A stretch of DNA of 64,000 nt, taken from assembly GCA_023954375.1 (NCBI GenBank), contig JAMLIC010000023.1, forward strand, positions 62,001-126,000. The letters run 5' to 3'. The notes under the pieces are model-generated. The model was not told where the DNA came from, did no database searches, and was given only the letters and a program-made list of their open reading frames with translations. The position numbers and the translations under genes were made by a program. The stretch comes from Planctomycetota bacterium. Lineage in GTDB: Bacteria; Planctomycetota; J058. Below are positions 37,272 to 45,747 of this stretch, piece by piece; within the stretch, counting starts at the first letter, position 1, and every line of letters begins with the position of its first letter.

Positions 37272-37699
37272 CGGGAGCGGATGGCCTGTAAGCCGGGTTC
37301 TGTCCCTCCCCGAGGGGAGGCGGCGATCATCCATCTGGGGCACCCGTCGCCGGGGCCCTCGAGCAGCCTACCCGGGAGTCGGACGAGACGAACCGCCTCG
37401 TGGGGCCGAAGCCCCGTCCTCCCTTATTTGGCCTTGCTCCGGGTGGGGTTTACCCTGCCAGCGACGTCACCGCCGCCGCGGTGCGCTCTTACCGCACCTT
37501 TTCACCCTTGCCGGACGGGTCGTTCGTGTGTGCTGCCAGGCAGCACACCGGTTTCGACCCGCCTTGGGCGGTCTGTTCTCTGTGGCACTTTCCCTGGGGT
37601 CGCCCCCGGTGGCCGTTAGCCACCACCCTGTCCTGCGGAGCCCGGACTTTCCTCCGCCGGGGTCACCCCCGGCGACGATCGCCCGGCCATCCGCTCCCG
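37272..37699 (-). ncRNA. rnpB: RNase P RNA (bacterial type A)
   Basis: This is the catalytic RNA that trims the 5' leader from tRNA precursors. On the minus strand the hallmarks appear in order: a 15-bp P1 helix joining the ends (37699-37685 with 37286-37272), GGAGGAAAGTCCGGGCTC near the 5' end, CAGAGAACAGACCGCC, GGGTAAACCCCACCCGGAGC, then AAGGCCAAATA and finally ACAGAACCCGGCTTACAGGC. The length of about 428 bases is usual for type A. It lies between a HEAT gene and the zinc-ribbon/rpoD pair. Confidence 0.95.
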
Positions 37700-37738
37700 C
37701 GCTCGCATCCTATCCGATGCGCCAGCGGCCCGGGGCTG

Positions 37739-38440
37739 TCAGGGCAGATGCAGGATCCGGCTGCACGTGAAGCAGGTCGCGATCTGCTTGCCGCGCACCT
37801 GCGACACCTGCTCGGGCCGCACCTTCATGAAGCAGCCCTGACAGATGTCCGCCACGACCGCGGCGGTCGCCGAGTCCTTGTTCGTCTCCAGCACGCGCTG
37901 GTAGAGCGCCCGGTGGTCGGACGACAGGCCCCCGGCCGCCTCCGCCCGCTGCGCCTCGAGCCGCGCCAGGTCGGCGTCGATCGTGCCCAGCTCCTGCGCG
38001 ACGCGCTTCTTGGCCTCGGCGAGCTCCGCGTCGAGCTGCTTGAGCTTGCCCTCGAGCGCCTTCTGCTCGGCCGCGCGCGTCTCCTGCGCCTCGTAAGCCT
38101 CGAGCACCTTCGTCTCGATGTCGCCCAGCTCCGCCTTCTTCTGCCCGATCGAGCGCAGGAGCGCCTGGTACTCGTCGTTGGTCTTGGCCTGGTTGAGGGC
38201 GGCCTGCGCCTTCTCGATCTCCGCCGTCTTGGACCTGGCCTCGCCCTCGAGGCGCGTCGTGTCGCGCGACTGCGTCTTCTGCTGCTCCTTGAGCCGCTCG
38301 AGGCCGCGGCGCGCGTCGGCCACGCGCGCCTCCTGCGGGGCGGAGATCTGCACGGCCTGGCCGCGCCGGCGGCGCCCCTGGTAGAGCGCGCGGTCGACCT
38401 CGCTCAGCCGCAGGATGGCGTCGAGCGGTGTGTCGCTCAC
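37739..38440 (-). CDS. Coiled-coil C4 zinc-ribbon protein
   Basis: This 233-residue protein is a long coiled coil (QKTQSRDTTRLEGEARSKTA through EGKLKQLDAELAEAKKRVAQ) ending in a zinc ribbon with two Cys pairs: ICQGCFMKV and ATCFTCSRIL. It matches the bacterial family sometimes annotated as a nucleic-acid-binding zinc-ribbon protein. The conserved NDEYQALLRSIGQKKAELGD segment lies at mid-length. GTG at 38440 overlaps the rpoD stop by four bases (GTGA), so it is translationally coupled to the sigma factor. Its molecular role is not established; RNA or protein binding is plausible. Confidence 0.85.
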   Translation of the reverse strand: MSDTPLDAILRLSEVDRALYQGRRRRGQAVQISAPQEARVADARRGLERLKEQQKTQSRDTTRLEGEARSKTAEIEKAQAALNQAKTNDEYQALLRSIGQKKAELGDIETKVLEAYEAQETRAAEQKALEGKLKQLDAELAEAKKRVAQELGTIDADLARLEAQRAEAAGGLSSDHRALYQRVLETNKDSATAAVVADICQGCFMKVRPEQVSQVRGKQIATCFTCSRILHLP

Positions 38441-40263
38441 CGGGGCACGGCTTCCAGGAAGCCCTCGAGCATGCGGCTGCGCACCGGGTGCTGCAGCTTG
38501 CGCACGGCCTTGGCCTCGATCTGGCGCACGCGCTCGCGCGTGACCTTGAAGATCCGGCCCACCTCCTCGAGCGTGTAGGTGTAGCCGTCGCCGATCCCGT
38601 AGCGCAGCTTGATGATCTCGCGCTCGCGGAAGGTCAGCGTCTCGAGGACCTTCTCCAGCTTGTCCTTGAGCATCTCGTAGGTCGCCGCGTTCACCGGCGA
38701 CTCGGCGCCCTTGTCCTCGATGAAGTCGCCGAAGAACCCGTCGTCGCTCTCGCCGATCGGCCGGTCGAGCGAGATCGGGTGCTTGCTGATCTTCATGATC
38801 CGGCGGCACTCGGCCACCGGGATCTGCAGCTCGGCCGACAGCTCCTCGATCGTCGGCTCGCGGCCCATCTTCTGCACGAGCTTCTTGGAGATGTTCCGCA
38901 GCTTCGACATGGTCTCGATCATGTGGACCGGGATGCGGATCGTCCGCGCCTGGTCGGCGATCGAGCGGGTGATCGCCTGCCGGATCCACCACGTCGCGTA
39001 GGTCGAGAACTTGTAGCCGCGGCGATACTCGTACTTCTCGACCGCCTTCATGAGGCCCGTGTTCCCCTCCTGGATCAGGTCCAGGAACGACAGGCCGCGG
39101 TTGCGGTACTTCTTGGCGATCGAGACGACCAGGCGCAGGTTGCCGCCCGAGAGCTCGCGCTTGGCCTTCTCGTAGCAGGCGAAGCGCTTCTCGAGGAACC
39201 GCATGCGCTTGTCGAAGCTCATGGGGAACGCGGCCTCCTTGCAGGCCTTCGTCCGGCTCCACGTCTTCGGGAAGTCGCCGAGGTGCGACTCGTAGTCGAA
39301 CTCCTCGCCGTACTTGTCCTCGAGCCGCCGCAGCTTCTCGGCCGAGTCGCCGGCCGACGGCCCCGTGCCCTTCGCCATGCGGCGCAGGTACTTCATGTCG
39401 CGGTAGTCCGCGCGCATGATCTCCAGCCACGGCCGCACGAGCTTGATCTGGATCCCGCACTCCTCGAGCAGCCACGTGGCCCGGCGCCGCCGCGCCTTGA
39501 TGCGCTCGAGCAGCTCCTTGCGCTCCTTCTGCGAGATCTTCTTCTCGCGCGAGCGCAGGTAGAGCTTCTGCGTCTCGCGCATGATGTCGCGCACGACCGT
39601 GATCACCGGCATGAGCCGCTTGGTGAGCTTCGGCTTGGTCGCGCCGGTCTCGTCGGTGCCGGCGATCTTCAGCGTGCGGTCGAAGGCCAGCTCGTTGGCG
39701 ATCACCTGCTCGAGGACCTTCACCGAGCGCTGCATCATCTCGTTGTTCGAGAGGAGCAGGAAGCGGAACCGCTTGCGGTAGACCTCGATCTGCTTGGCGA
39801 GCGTGAGCTCCTTCTCGCGCGAGAGGAGCGGGATCTCACCCATCTGGGTGAGGTACATGCGGACCGGGTCGTCGATCTTCTCGGTCTGATCGGCGAGCTC
39901 CTCCGCCAGCTCCTCGAAGTCCTCGTCGGACGGGCCGAACTCGGCCTCCTCCTCGAGGCCCTCCTCCTCCTCCTCTTCCTCCTCCTCGGCCTCGGTCGCC
40001 TCCTCGGCGCCCTCCTCGGCGGCGGGCGCGGCCTCGGCCTCCTCGCCCTCGGCGACGAAGGTCTCCTCGTCCTCCTCGGTGAACGCGGCGGCCTCCTCCT
40101 CCTCGCCGCCCTCCTCGGGCTCGGCGTCCTCGTCCGCCTCGGCCTCGTCCTCGGCGTCCTCGGCGTCCTCGGCGGCCTCCTCCAGGCCCTCCTCGTCGCC
40201 GCCCGCCGGCAGCTCGTCGATCTCCTCGGCCACCTCGGCGCGGGCGCGTCGCTTCGAAGCCAT
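38437..40263 (-). CDS. rpoD: Primary RNA polymerase sigma factor (sigma-70)
   Basis: This is the housekeeping sigma factor, 608 residues. Residues 1 to about 130 are extremely acidic (runs of Glu and Asp with Ala), then DPVRMYLTQMGEIPLLSREK (region 1.2). Region 2 is NLRLVVSIAKKYRNRGLSFL through YKFSTYATWWIRQAITRSIA; region 3 follows (RIPVHMIETMSKLRNISKKL). Region 4 is LTFREREIIKLRYGIGDGYT, then TLEEVGRIFKVTRERVRQIE. The GDGYTYTLEEVGRIFKVTRE block is as I recall it from planctomycete RpoD. ATG at 40263 was chosen over 40344 because GAGGAGGGG sits just upstream of it and the N-terminal extension is non-conserved. Confidence 0.96.
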   Translation of the reverse strand: MASKRRARAEVAEEIDELPAGGDEEGLEEAAEDAEDAEDEAEADEDAEPEEGGEEEEAAAFTEEDEETFVAEGEEAEAAPAAEEGAEEATEAEEEEEEEEEGLEEEAEFGPSDEDFEELAEELADQTEKIDDPVRMYLTQMGEIPLLSREKELTLAKQIEVYRKRFRFLLLSNNEMMQRSVKVLEQVIANELAFDRTLKIAGTDETGATKPKLTKRLMPVITVVRDIMRETQKLYLRSREKKISQKERKELLERIKARRRRATWLLEECGIQIKLVRPWLEIMRADYRDMKYLRRMAKGTGPSAGDSAEKLRRLEDKYGEEFDYESHLGDFPKTWSRTKACKEAAFPMSFDKRMRFLEKRFACYEKAKRELSGGNLRLVVSIAKKYRNRGLSFLDLIQEGNTGLMKAVEKYEYRRGYKFSTYATWWIRQAITRSIADQARTIRIPVHMIETMSKLRNISKKLVQKMGREPTIEELSAELQIPVAECRRIMKISKHPISLDRPIGESDDGFFGDFIEDKGAESPVNAATYEMLKDKLEKVLETLTFREREIIKLRYGIGDGYTYTLEEVGRIFKVTRERVRQIEAKAVRKLQHPVRSRMLEGFLEAVPR

Positions 40264-40473
40264 CGAGAACCCCTCCTCGTCGTGCTCGGTCGTGCGGAGG
40301 CGGCCCGATCGGGCGTCCGCGCGCTGTTCCTTGCCGGCTCGCACGACCGGTCAGACCGGCCCCGCGCCCGCTCGTGTCGCCCGTGTGGCCCCGCCTGGCA
40401 CCACACCCGTCCGGCCCCCCGCGGGGCCACCGCCGCTCCCCTGCCGACGGCCCGCGGGCCGCCGAACACCGCC

Positions 40474-40492
40474 GGCGGCCCCGAGGGCCGCC
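40474..40492 (-). terminator. Hairpin just downstream of dnaG
   Basis: A perfect 8-bp GC stem with a three-base loop (GGCGGCCC-CGA-GGGCCGCC) starts eight bases after the dnaG stop. No U-run follows, so it would be a weak intrinsic terminator or an RNA-stabilising hairpin. The rest of the 236-base gap to rpoD (40264-40499) holds further short GC palindromes but no clear promoter. Confidence 0.35.
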
Positions 40493-40499
40493 TCCCAGC

Positions 40500-42335
40500 T
40501 CAGCGCGCGCGCGCCACCTGCCGCGCGCGCGCCTCCTCGATCTCCGTCCTCAGTCGCTTGTGCTCCGCCAGCAGGCGGTCCGTCGCCTGCGGGTCCTTGG
40601 TCTGTCGGAGCTCACGGGTGAGCTCCTGAAGCCGCCGCTGGCGGGTGCGCACGGCGAGCGCCTCCACCCCCTCCAGCTCCTTGACGTAGTTCTTGCCCGG
40701 GTCGAGCCGCCCCACGAGGCCGTGGGCCAGGTCGCGCGCCGCCGGGTCGTCGAGCCGCGCGAGCACGGCGGCCGGGTCGGCCGCCCCCTGCTCCGCCGCC
40801 GCCGCGAACACCGCCTCCGCCACCCGCCGCGCGGGGCCCGCCGACCAGGCCGCGGGGTCCACGCCCCGCGCGGTCAGCTGGGCGGCGGCGTCGGGGACCG
40901 CCAGCAGCGCCTCGAGCAGCTTCGTCTCCACATCATCCTTCGCCGGCGCCCCGGCCCGGGGCGTCGCCCGACCCCCCGGCGCCTTCGTCGCGGCCCTGCC
41001 GCTCCTGGCCTGGGCCTGCGCCTCGCTCTGGGCCTTGACGGTCTCGTCCCGCAGGACCTGCTCGGGCAGCCCGAAGCGCTCGGCGACCTTCTTCAGCTCC
41101 ATGAACAGCGCCACCCGGTCGTCGATGCGGCCGAGCAAGCGAATGGCCGCCCGCACCGCCTGCTCCTGGGACCCGCCCGGACCCCGGAGCGTCTCGCCGA
41201 TCAGGAACGCGATGAGGTCCTCCGCCGCCTCCAGGACCTGCTCGAGGGCCGCCGGGTCGCGCCGCACGAGGTCGTCGGGGTCCTCGCCGGCGGGGAGCTT
41301 CGCGACCCTGAAGCGCAACCCGGTCTCGCCGACGAGGTTGGCGAGCGCGCGCTGCGTCGCGGCCACCCCGGCCGCGTCGCCGTCGAACAGGAGCACCACC
41401 TCGTCGACGTAGCGGCGCGCCAGCCGCGCCTGCTCGGGGGTCAGCGCCGTCCCGAGCGAGGCCACGAAGTCCCGGTGCCCCGCCTGGTGCGGCACGACGA
41501 CGTCCACGTACCCCTCGACGACGACGAGCCGCTTCGGGCGCGCCTTGCGCGCCCGGTCGAGCCCGTAGAGGACCTTGCGCTTCTCGTACACGCCCGGGAC
41601 CTCCGGGGAGTTCATGTACTTGCGCTCGTCCTCGCCCAGGGTCCGTCCGCCGAAGGCCACGACCTTCCCCTGCTCGTCCGCGATGGGGAACATCAGCCGG
41701 TCGCGGAAGAAGTCGTAGGGGCGGCCGCCCTCCTTCTGGCGGAGGAGCCCCAGGTCGAGCAGGGCCTCGAGCGGGATGTCGCGCTCGCGCGCCAGCTGCG
41801 GCAGGGCCGGGCGCGGGAAGCGGCCGTCGGGCGTGAACCCCGGCGCGACGCCGAGCCGGAACGCGCGGGCCGTCTCCTCGGTGATCCCGCGCGCGGCGAG
41901 CATCTGGCGGCCCCGCTCGCCGGCCGGCGTCTTCGACCACAGCACCCGCTCGTAGAAGGCGGCCACCTGCTCGGAGGCCCGCAGGAGCTCGGCGCGGCGC
42001 GCCTCGCGGGCGCGCTCCTCGGGCGAGCTGGGCTCGAGGCGCACACCGGCCCGCTCCGCGAGGCGGCGCAGCGCCTCCGGGAAGTTGACCCCCTCGACCT
42101 CCTCGACGAAGCGGAAGATGTCGCCGCCCTTCCCGCACCCGAAGCACTTGTAGAAGCCCTTGCTGGGCGTGATGTGAAAGGATGGGCGCTGCTCCTCGTG
42201 GAAGGGGCAACGTCCCCAGTGGTCGTCCTGCCCGCGCGCCTGCAGCCCGCCGGGTACGTAGTCGCCGACGAGCTGGACCATGTCGATCCGCTCGCGGATG
42301 AGATCACGCGCGGCCCTGGAGGAATCCGGACCCAA
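40500..42335 (-). CDS. dnaG: DNA primase
   Basis: DnaG lays RNA primers for DNA replication together with the replicative helicase. It has about 611 residues. The N-terminal zinc finger has Cys43, His46, Cys64 and Cys67 (RCPFHEEQRPSFHI; FYKCFGCGKGGD). The TOPRIM core follows, with VVVEGYVDVVVPHQAGHRDF, ASLGTALTPEQ and VVLLFDGDAAG. The C-terminal helicase-binding region is Ala-rich and poorly conserved. No ATG or GTG fits the expected N-terminus; TTG at 42335 behind GAGGCAGGG gives a normal N-terminus about 16 residues before IDMVQLVGDYV. It lies about 100 bases downstream of rsmA on the same strand. Confidence 0.95.
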   Translation of the reverse strand: MGPDSSRAARDLIRERIDMVQLVGDYVPGGLQARGQDDHWGRCPFHEEQRPSFHITPSKGFYKCFGCGKGGDIFRFVEEVEGVNFPEALRRLAERAGVRLEPSSPEERAREARRAELLRASEQVAAFYERVLWSKTPAGERGRQMLAARGITEETARAFRLGVAPGFTPDGRFPRPALPQLARERDIPLEALLDLGLLRQKEGGRPYDFFRDRLMFPIADEQGKVVAFGGRTLGEDERKYMNSPEVPGVYEKRKVLYGLDRARKARPKRLVVVEGYVDVVVPHQAGHRDFVASLGTALTPEQARLARRYVDEVVLLFDGDAAGVAATQRALANLVGETGLRFRVAKLPAGEDPDDLVRRDPAALEQVLEAAEDLIAFLIGETLRGPGGSQEQAVRAAIRLLGRIDDRVALFMELKKVAERFGLPEQVLRDETVKAQSEAQAQARSGRAATKAPGGRATPRAGAPAKDDVETKLLEALLAVPDAAAQLTARGVDPAAWSAGPARRVAEAVFAAAAEQGAADPAAVLARLDDPAARDLAHGLVGRLDPGKNYVKELEGVEALAVRTRQRRLQELTRELRQTKDPQATDRLLAEHKRLRTEIEEARARQVARAR

Positions 42336-42441
42336 CCCTGCCTCGAGACCGAGTAGCGGAGAATTTGGAGGTTTTACGCGCGGCGCGTCACACGCGCAAG
42401 GACGTGCCGCGTGAGGAAAGTGCAAGTGCCAGGCACGCAAG

Positions 42442-43326
42442 TCATTGTGGCGCCAGGCGGGCGATGCGTCGGAACCCCGCCGTGTCGAGGTCCTCCGGGC
42501 GCCGCCGCGCGTCGAGTTCCCCCTCGGCCACGAGCGCGGCCACGGCCTGCTCGACCCAGGCGAGCCCGGGCTCTCGCTCGGCCACCTGGCGGGCGGCCCT
42601 GGCAATGGTCTTGCGGCGGTAGTTGAACAGCGCGCGCACGACCTCCGCCAGGGCCTCGAAGCCGTCGCGCCGGTCGGGGCGCGGGTCGAAGCGGACCACG
42701 GCCGAGGTGACCTTGGGCCGCGGCCAGAAGACGTCGGGCGGCACGCGCCGCAGGAGCTTCACCCGCTCGCACAGCGCGCCGCACAGGACCGACACGGCGC
42801 CGTAGGCGGGGTCGCCGACGCCGGCCGCGAAGCGCTCGGCCGCCTCGAGCTGGACCATCACCACCATGAGCGACAGCGGGAGGCGCTCGGAGAGCAGCCC
42901 CACGACCAGGGGCGTGGCAACGGCGTAGGGGAGGTTGGCGACGACGCGCAGGGGCGCCCCGCCGGCGAGGGGCGGCGCGAGCGCCTCGAGGACGCGCGGG
43001 TTCAGCTGGCTCTTGCTGGCGAGGGCGTCCGCCTCGACGAGCGTCAGCCGGGGGTCGTCGCCGAGGCGCTCGCGGGCCAGCGCGGCGAGGCGCGCGTCGA
43101 GCTCGACCGTCACGACGTGGCGGGCCCGGGGGAGGAGGAGCTCGGTGAGGATCCCCGGGCCCGTGCCGACCTCGAGCACGACGGCGCCGGCGGCCTCATC
43201 GTCGCCCACGCCATCGCGGGCGATCGCCTGGGCGAGGTTCTCGTCGACGAGGAAGTTCTGGCCGCTGGCGCGCGTCGGTCGGACCCCGGCGGCCTCGAGC
43301 AGGGCCCTCAGCTCGTCGCGCTTCAC
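42442..43326 (-). CDS. rsmA: 16S rRNA adenine dimethyltransferase RsmA/KsgA
   Basis: The enzyme dimethylates two adenines in the 3' terminal loop of 16S rRNA during small-subunit assembly. The 294-residue protein shows GQNFLVDENLAQAIA, the SAM motif VLEVGTGPGILTELLL, the catalytic NLPYAVATPLV, and the C-terminal FDPRPDRRDGFEALAEVVRA followed by LFNYRRKTI. GTG at 43326 overlaps the stop of the upstream small membrane protein gene by four bases (GTGA). Frames extending to 43389 run into that gene. The family match is unambiguous. Confidence 0.95.
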   Translation of the reverse strand: MKRDELRALLEAAGVRPTRASGQNFLVDENLAQAIARDGVGDDEAAGAVVLEVGTGPGILTELLLPRARHVVTVELDARLAALARERLGDDPRLTLVEADALASKSQLNPRVLEALAPPLAGGAPLRVVANLPYAVATPLVVGLLSERLPLSLMVVMVQLEAAERFAAGVGDPAYGAVSVLCGALCERVKLLRRVPPDVFWPRPKVTSAVVRFDPRPDRRDGFEALAEVVRALFNYRRKTIARAARQVAEREPGLAWVEQAVAALVAEGELDARRRPEDLDTAGFRRIARLAPQ

Positions 43327-43679
43327 GGCCCTTTCCCGGGCGCGTCCTCGTCGTCGGGCCCGTCGTCCATGAGCTTGATGATGACCCACACGACCAGGGC
43401 GATCACCCCGCCGACGAACGCCAGCTTGAGGAGCGGCGCGATCACGACCGACCAGATCACCGCCACGGCCACGAGGCCGCCGAGCACGGTCGCGACCTTG
43501 AAGCCGAGCGACGCGCCGCCCTCCGGCCGCGCCGCGAGGCGCCGCGCCTCGTCCGCCGCCGCGTCGCCCTGGAACGCGTCGCTCGTCGGCGCGGGCGCCT
43601 CCTCGGCGGGCCCGCGCTCGGCCTCGAGCTTCTTCCTGGCCTCGCGGCTCAGCCGCTCCAGCTCCGCGTCGAGGTCCAT
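43323..43679 (-). CDS. Small membrane protein between PQQ-propeller gene and rsmA
   Basis: This 118-residue protein has a charged N-terminal helix (MDLDAELERLSREARKKLEA), a linker, then two adjacent transmembrane segments (FKVATVLGGLVAVAVIWSVV and LLKLAFVGGVIALVVWVIIK) and an acidic tail. It starts one base after the stop of the PQQ-propeller gene and its own stop overlaps rsmA. No family is recognised. The tight packing suggests one transcript running from the kinase gene to rsmA. Function unknown. Confidence 0.75.
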   Translation of the reverse strand: MDLDAELERLSREARKKLEAERGPAEEAPAPTSDAFQGDAAADEARRLAARPEGGASLGFKVATVLGGLVAVAVIWSVVIAPLLKLAFVGGVIALVVWVIIKLMDDGPDDEDAPGKGP

Positions 43680-43680
43680 G

Positions 43681-45747
43681 TCAGCGCTCCCACGCGAGGA
43701 GGCTCACGTGCCGGCCGGAGGCCACGACCAGCCCGCGCGCCGTGAGGGCCAGGTTGAAGGGCGGGGTGTGCTCGGGCAGCGGCACGAGCGCCCGGCGCGT
43801 GACCTGGCCGTCGGCCCCGAGCTCGGCGAGGCGCACCTTGGCCGCGGCGCCGTCGCGCACGGGGAGCGCCAGCCAGCGCCCCGCCGCCGCCCCCTCGCCG
43901 CACACGGCGTCGCCCGGCGCGCCCCGGTGCCTCACGGCGCCGGTGGCCGCATCGCAGACGAGCAGGTCGTCCTCGCCGTAGGCGACCACGTGCTCGCCGG
44001 CGAGGAGGAGCCGCGCCGTGCGCCCCCGGGGCGCCGACCAGGCGATCGTCCCGTCCGCCAGCCGCGCGCAGAGGACGCGGTCCCCGGCGAGCACCACGGC
44101 GCCCGACCCGTCGGGCCGGGGCGCGATCACCGCCGGCGCCGGCGCCGGCTCGGCCAGGGGCGTGGCGCCGCGGCGGACGAGCGGCCGGACCCGCGCCGCG
44201 GCCCGCGCCGGCTCGGGCCGGAGCAGCCACAGGACCTCGCCGGTCGCCGCCTCGAGGCAGGCCGTCACCCCCACGTCGGTCGTCACGAGGAGGCGCCCGG
44301 CGCCGTCGAGCGTCAGCGCGGCGGCGAGCTCGGGGGCGACCGGCTCGTCCTCCGGGCTCGCCTGCCGCGGCCGCTCCGCGGCGAAGAGGGTCACCGGGGC
44401 GCCCCAGGCGGGCCGCAGGACGAGCGCCTGCCCGCCCCCGCCCGCGCGCTCGTAGGCGAAGAGCGCCAGCGCCGGCTCGTCGGCCTTGGCGAGGAGGGCC
44501 ACGTGGACGCGCCGGGCGTCGGCCGCGACGGCGACCACGTGGCCGCGGCGCACGGCCTCGAGGAGGGGCGCCGGCGCGCCCCCCAGGCCGGGCGGCTCGC
44601 CGCGCGGCTCGCGCTCCCCGCGCGCGTGCGGCCCGGCGTCGCCGTCCCACCAGAGGAGCCGCCCGGCGCCCGCGTCGAGGGCGACGAGGCCGTAGTGGCG
44701 CCCGGCGAGGTCGGCCCCCCGCGCGCTCCGGGCCGGGACGAGCCAGCGCTCGAGGACGAGCGGCGTGAAGGCCACCCCCTCCCACGCGGCCACGCGCGCG
44801 GCGAAGCGGGCCTGGGCGTCCGGGGGGCTGCTCGTCGCCTCGGCGAGGTGCGGGAGCCGGACCTTCACCGCGCCGGTCGCCGCGTCGACCACGACCACGC
44901 GGCCGCCGGTCGAGGCGACGACGTGGTCGCCGGCCGGGCCCCGCACCAGGCGGGGGTGGACGAGGCAGGCGTCGGCGGGCGGGTCGTCCGGCTGGCCGAT
45001 CAGGGCCGTCCAGCGGGGCGCGGGCGCGGCGCCGTCGATCGCCGGCGCGGCCGCGCGGGACCTCAGGGCCGCCGCGACGGCCGCCTCGGCGCGCGCCGCC
45101 GCCTGGCGGGCGGCCTCGTCGCCCGCCTTCAGCGCCTCGAGGGCGCGGCGGGCGCCGGCCGCGTCGCCGTCGAGCGCGCGCAGGAGCGCGTCGGCGGCGC
45201 GGGCCTCGACGCCGGCCTGGTCGGGGTGGAGCCGCTCGAGCCAGGCGAGGTGGGCGCGGGCCTCCGCCGCGTCGCCGGCCGCCATGGCCCGCGAGAGGAG
45301 GGCGCGCCAGGCGGCGCCCGCGGCCGCGGCGAAGGGGTAGCGCCGCACCAGCACGGCCGGGTCGTCGGCGCGGCCGGGGGCGGCGGCGACGCGGCCCTGG
45401 AGCGCGCGCAGCGCCTCGACCACCGCCGCGGGCAGGTCGTGGCAGCGCTCGATGACGTGGGCGCGCAGGCCCACGAAGCGCTCGGGCCCCGCCTCGACGA
45501 CGAGCCCCTGCGCCGCAGGCGCGGCCGCCTCCTCGAGCAGGCGGTCCAGCAGGTAGGCCACCTCCTCGGGCGCGGCCCGCCGGGCCTGCGCGCGCTCGAG
45601 GTCCCCGAGGAGGCGCGGGAGCGGCCCCTCCTGGTCCTGCGCCCGCTGGACGTAGGTGCGCCGCGCCTCCCCCTGCGCCGCCGCGGGCCCGACCGCGAGC
45701 AGCGCGGCGAGCGGGGTCGCCCACCAGGCGCGCGGCGCGGCCGCCAC
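43681..45747 (-). CDS. Secreted PQQ-type beta-propeller protein
   Basis: This 688-residue protein starts with a signal peptide (WWATPLAALLAVGPAAAQG). An Ala-rich helical, TPR-like region of about 250 residues follows. A beta-propeller comes next, with repeats such as VVASTGGRVVVVDAATGAVK, LVTTDVGVTACLEAATGEVL with W in the next position, and LVCDAATGAVRHRGAPGDAV. Such propellers usually mediate protein binding; the PQQ cofactor is not implied. GTG at 45747 follows GGAGGTGG and overlaps the kinase stop by one base (TAGTG), so it is coupled to the Ser/Thr kinase. It may sense or report envelope state to that kinase; this is inference. Confidence 0.85.
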   Translation of the reverse strand: MAAAPRAWWATPLAALLAVGPAAAQGEARRTYVQRAQDQEGPLPRLLGDLERAQARRAAPEEVAYLLDRLLEEAAAPAAQGLVVEAGPERFVGLRAHVIERCHDLPAAVVEALRALQGRVAAAPGRADDPAVLVRRYPFAAAAGAAWRALLSRAMAAGDAAEARAHLAWLERLHPDQAGVEARAADALLRALDGDAAGARRALEALKAGDEAARQAAARAEAAVAAALRSRAAAPAIDGAAPAPRWTALIGQPDDPPADACLVHPRLVRGPAGDHVVASTGGRVVVVDAATGAVKVRLPHLAEATSSPPDAQARFAARVAAWEGVAFTPLVLERWLVPARSARGADLAGRHYGLVALDAGAGRLLWWDGDAGPHARGEREPRGEPPGLGGAPAPLLEAVRRGHVVAVAADARRVHVALLAKADEPALALFAYERAGGGGQALVLRPAWGAPVTLFAAERPRQASPEDEPVAPELAAALTLDGAGRLLVTTDVGVTACLEAATGEVLWLLRPEPARAAARVRPLVRRGATPLAEPAPAPAVIAPRPDGSGAVVLAGDRVLCARLADGTIAWSAPRGRTARLLLAGEHVVAYGEDDLLVCDAATGAVRHRGAPGDAVCGEGAAAGRWLALPVRDGAAAKVRLAELGADGQVTRRALVPLPEHTPPFNLALTARGLVVASGRHVSLLAWER

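Noticed and set aside
37181..37330. Longer N-terminus of the HEAT gene at 36641
   Set aside because: The extension would read through the 3' end of the RNase P RNA gene; the GTG at 37180 just before the membrane helix fits better.
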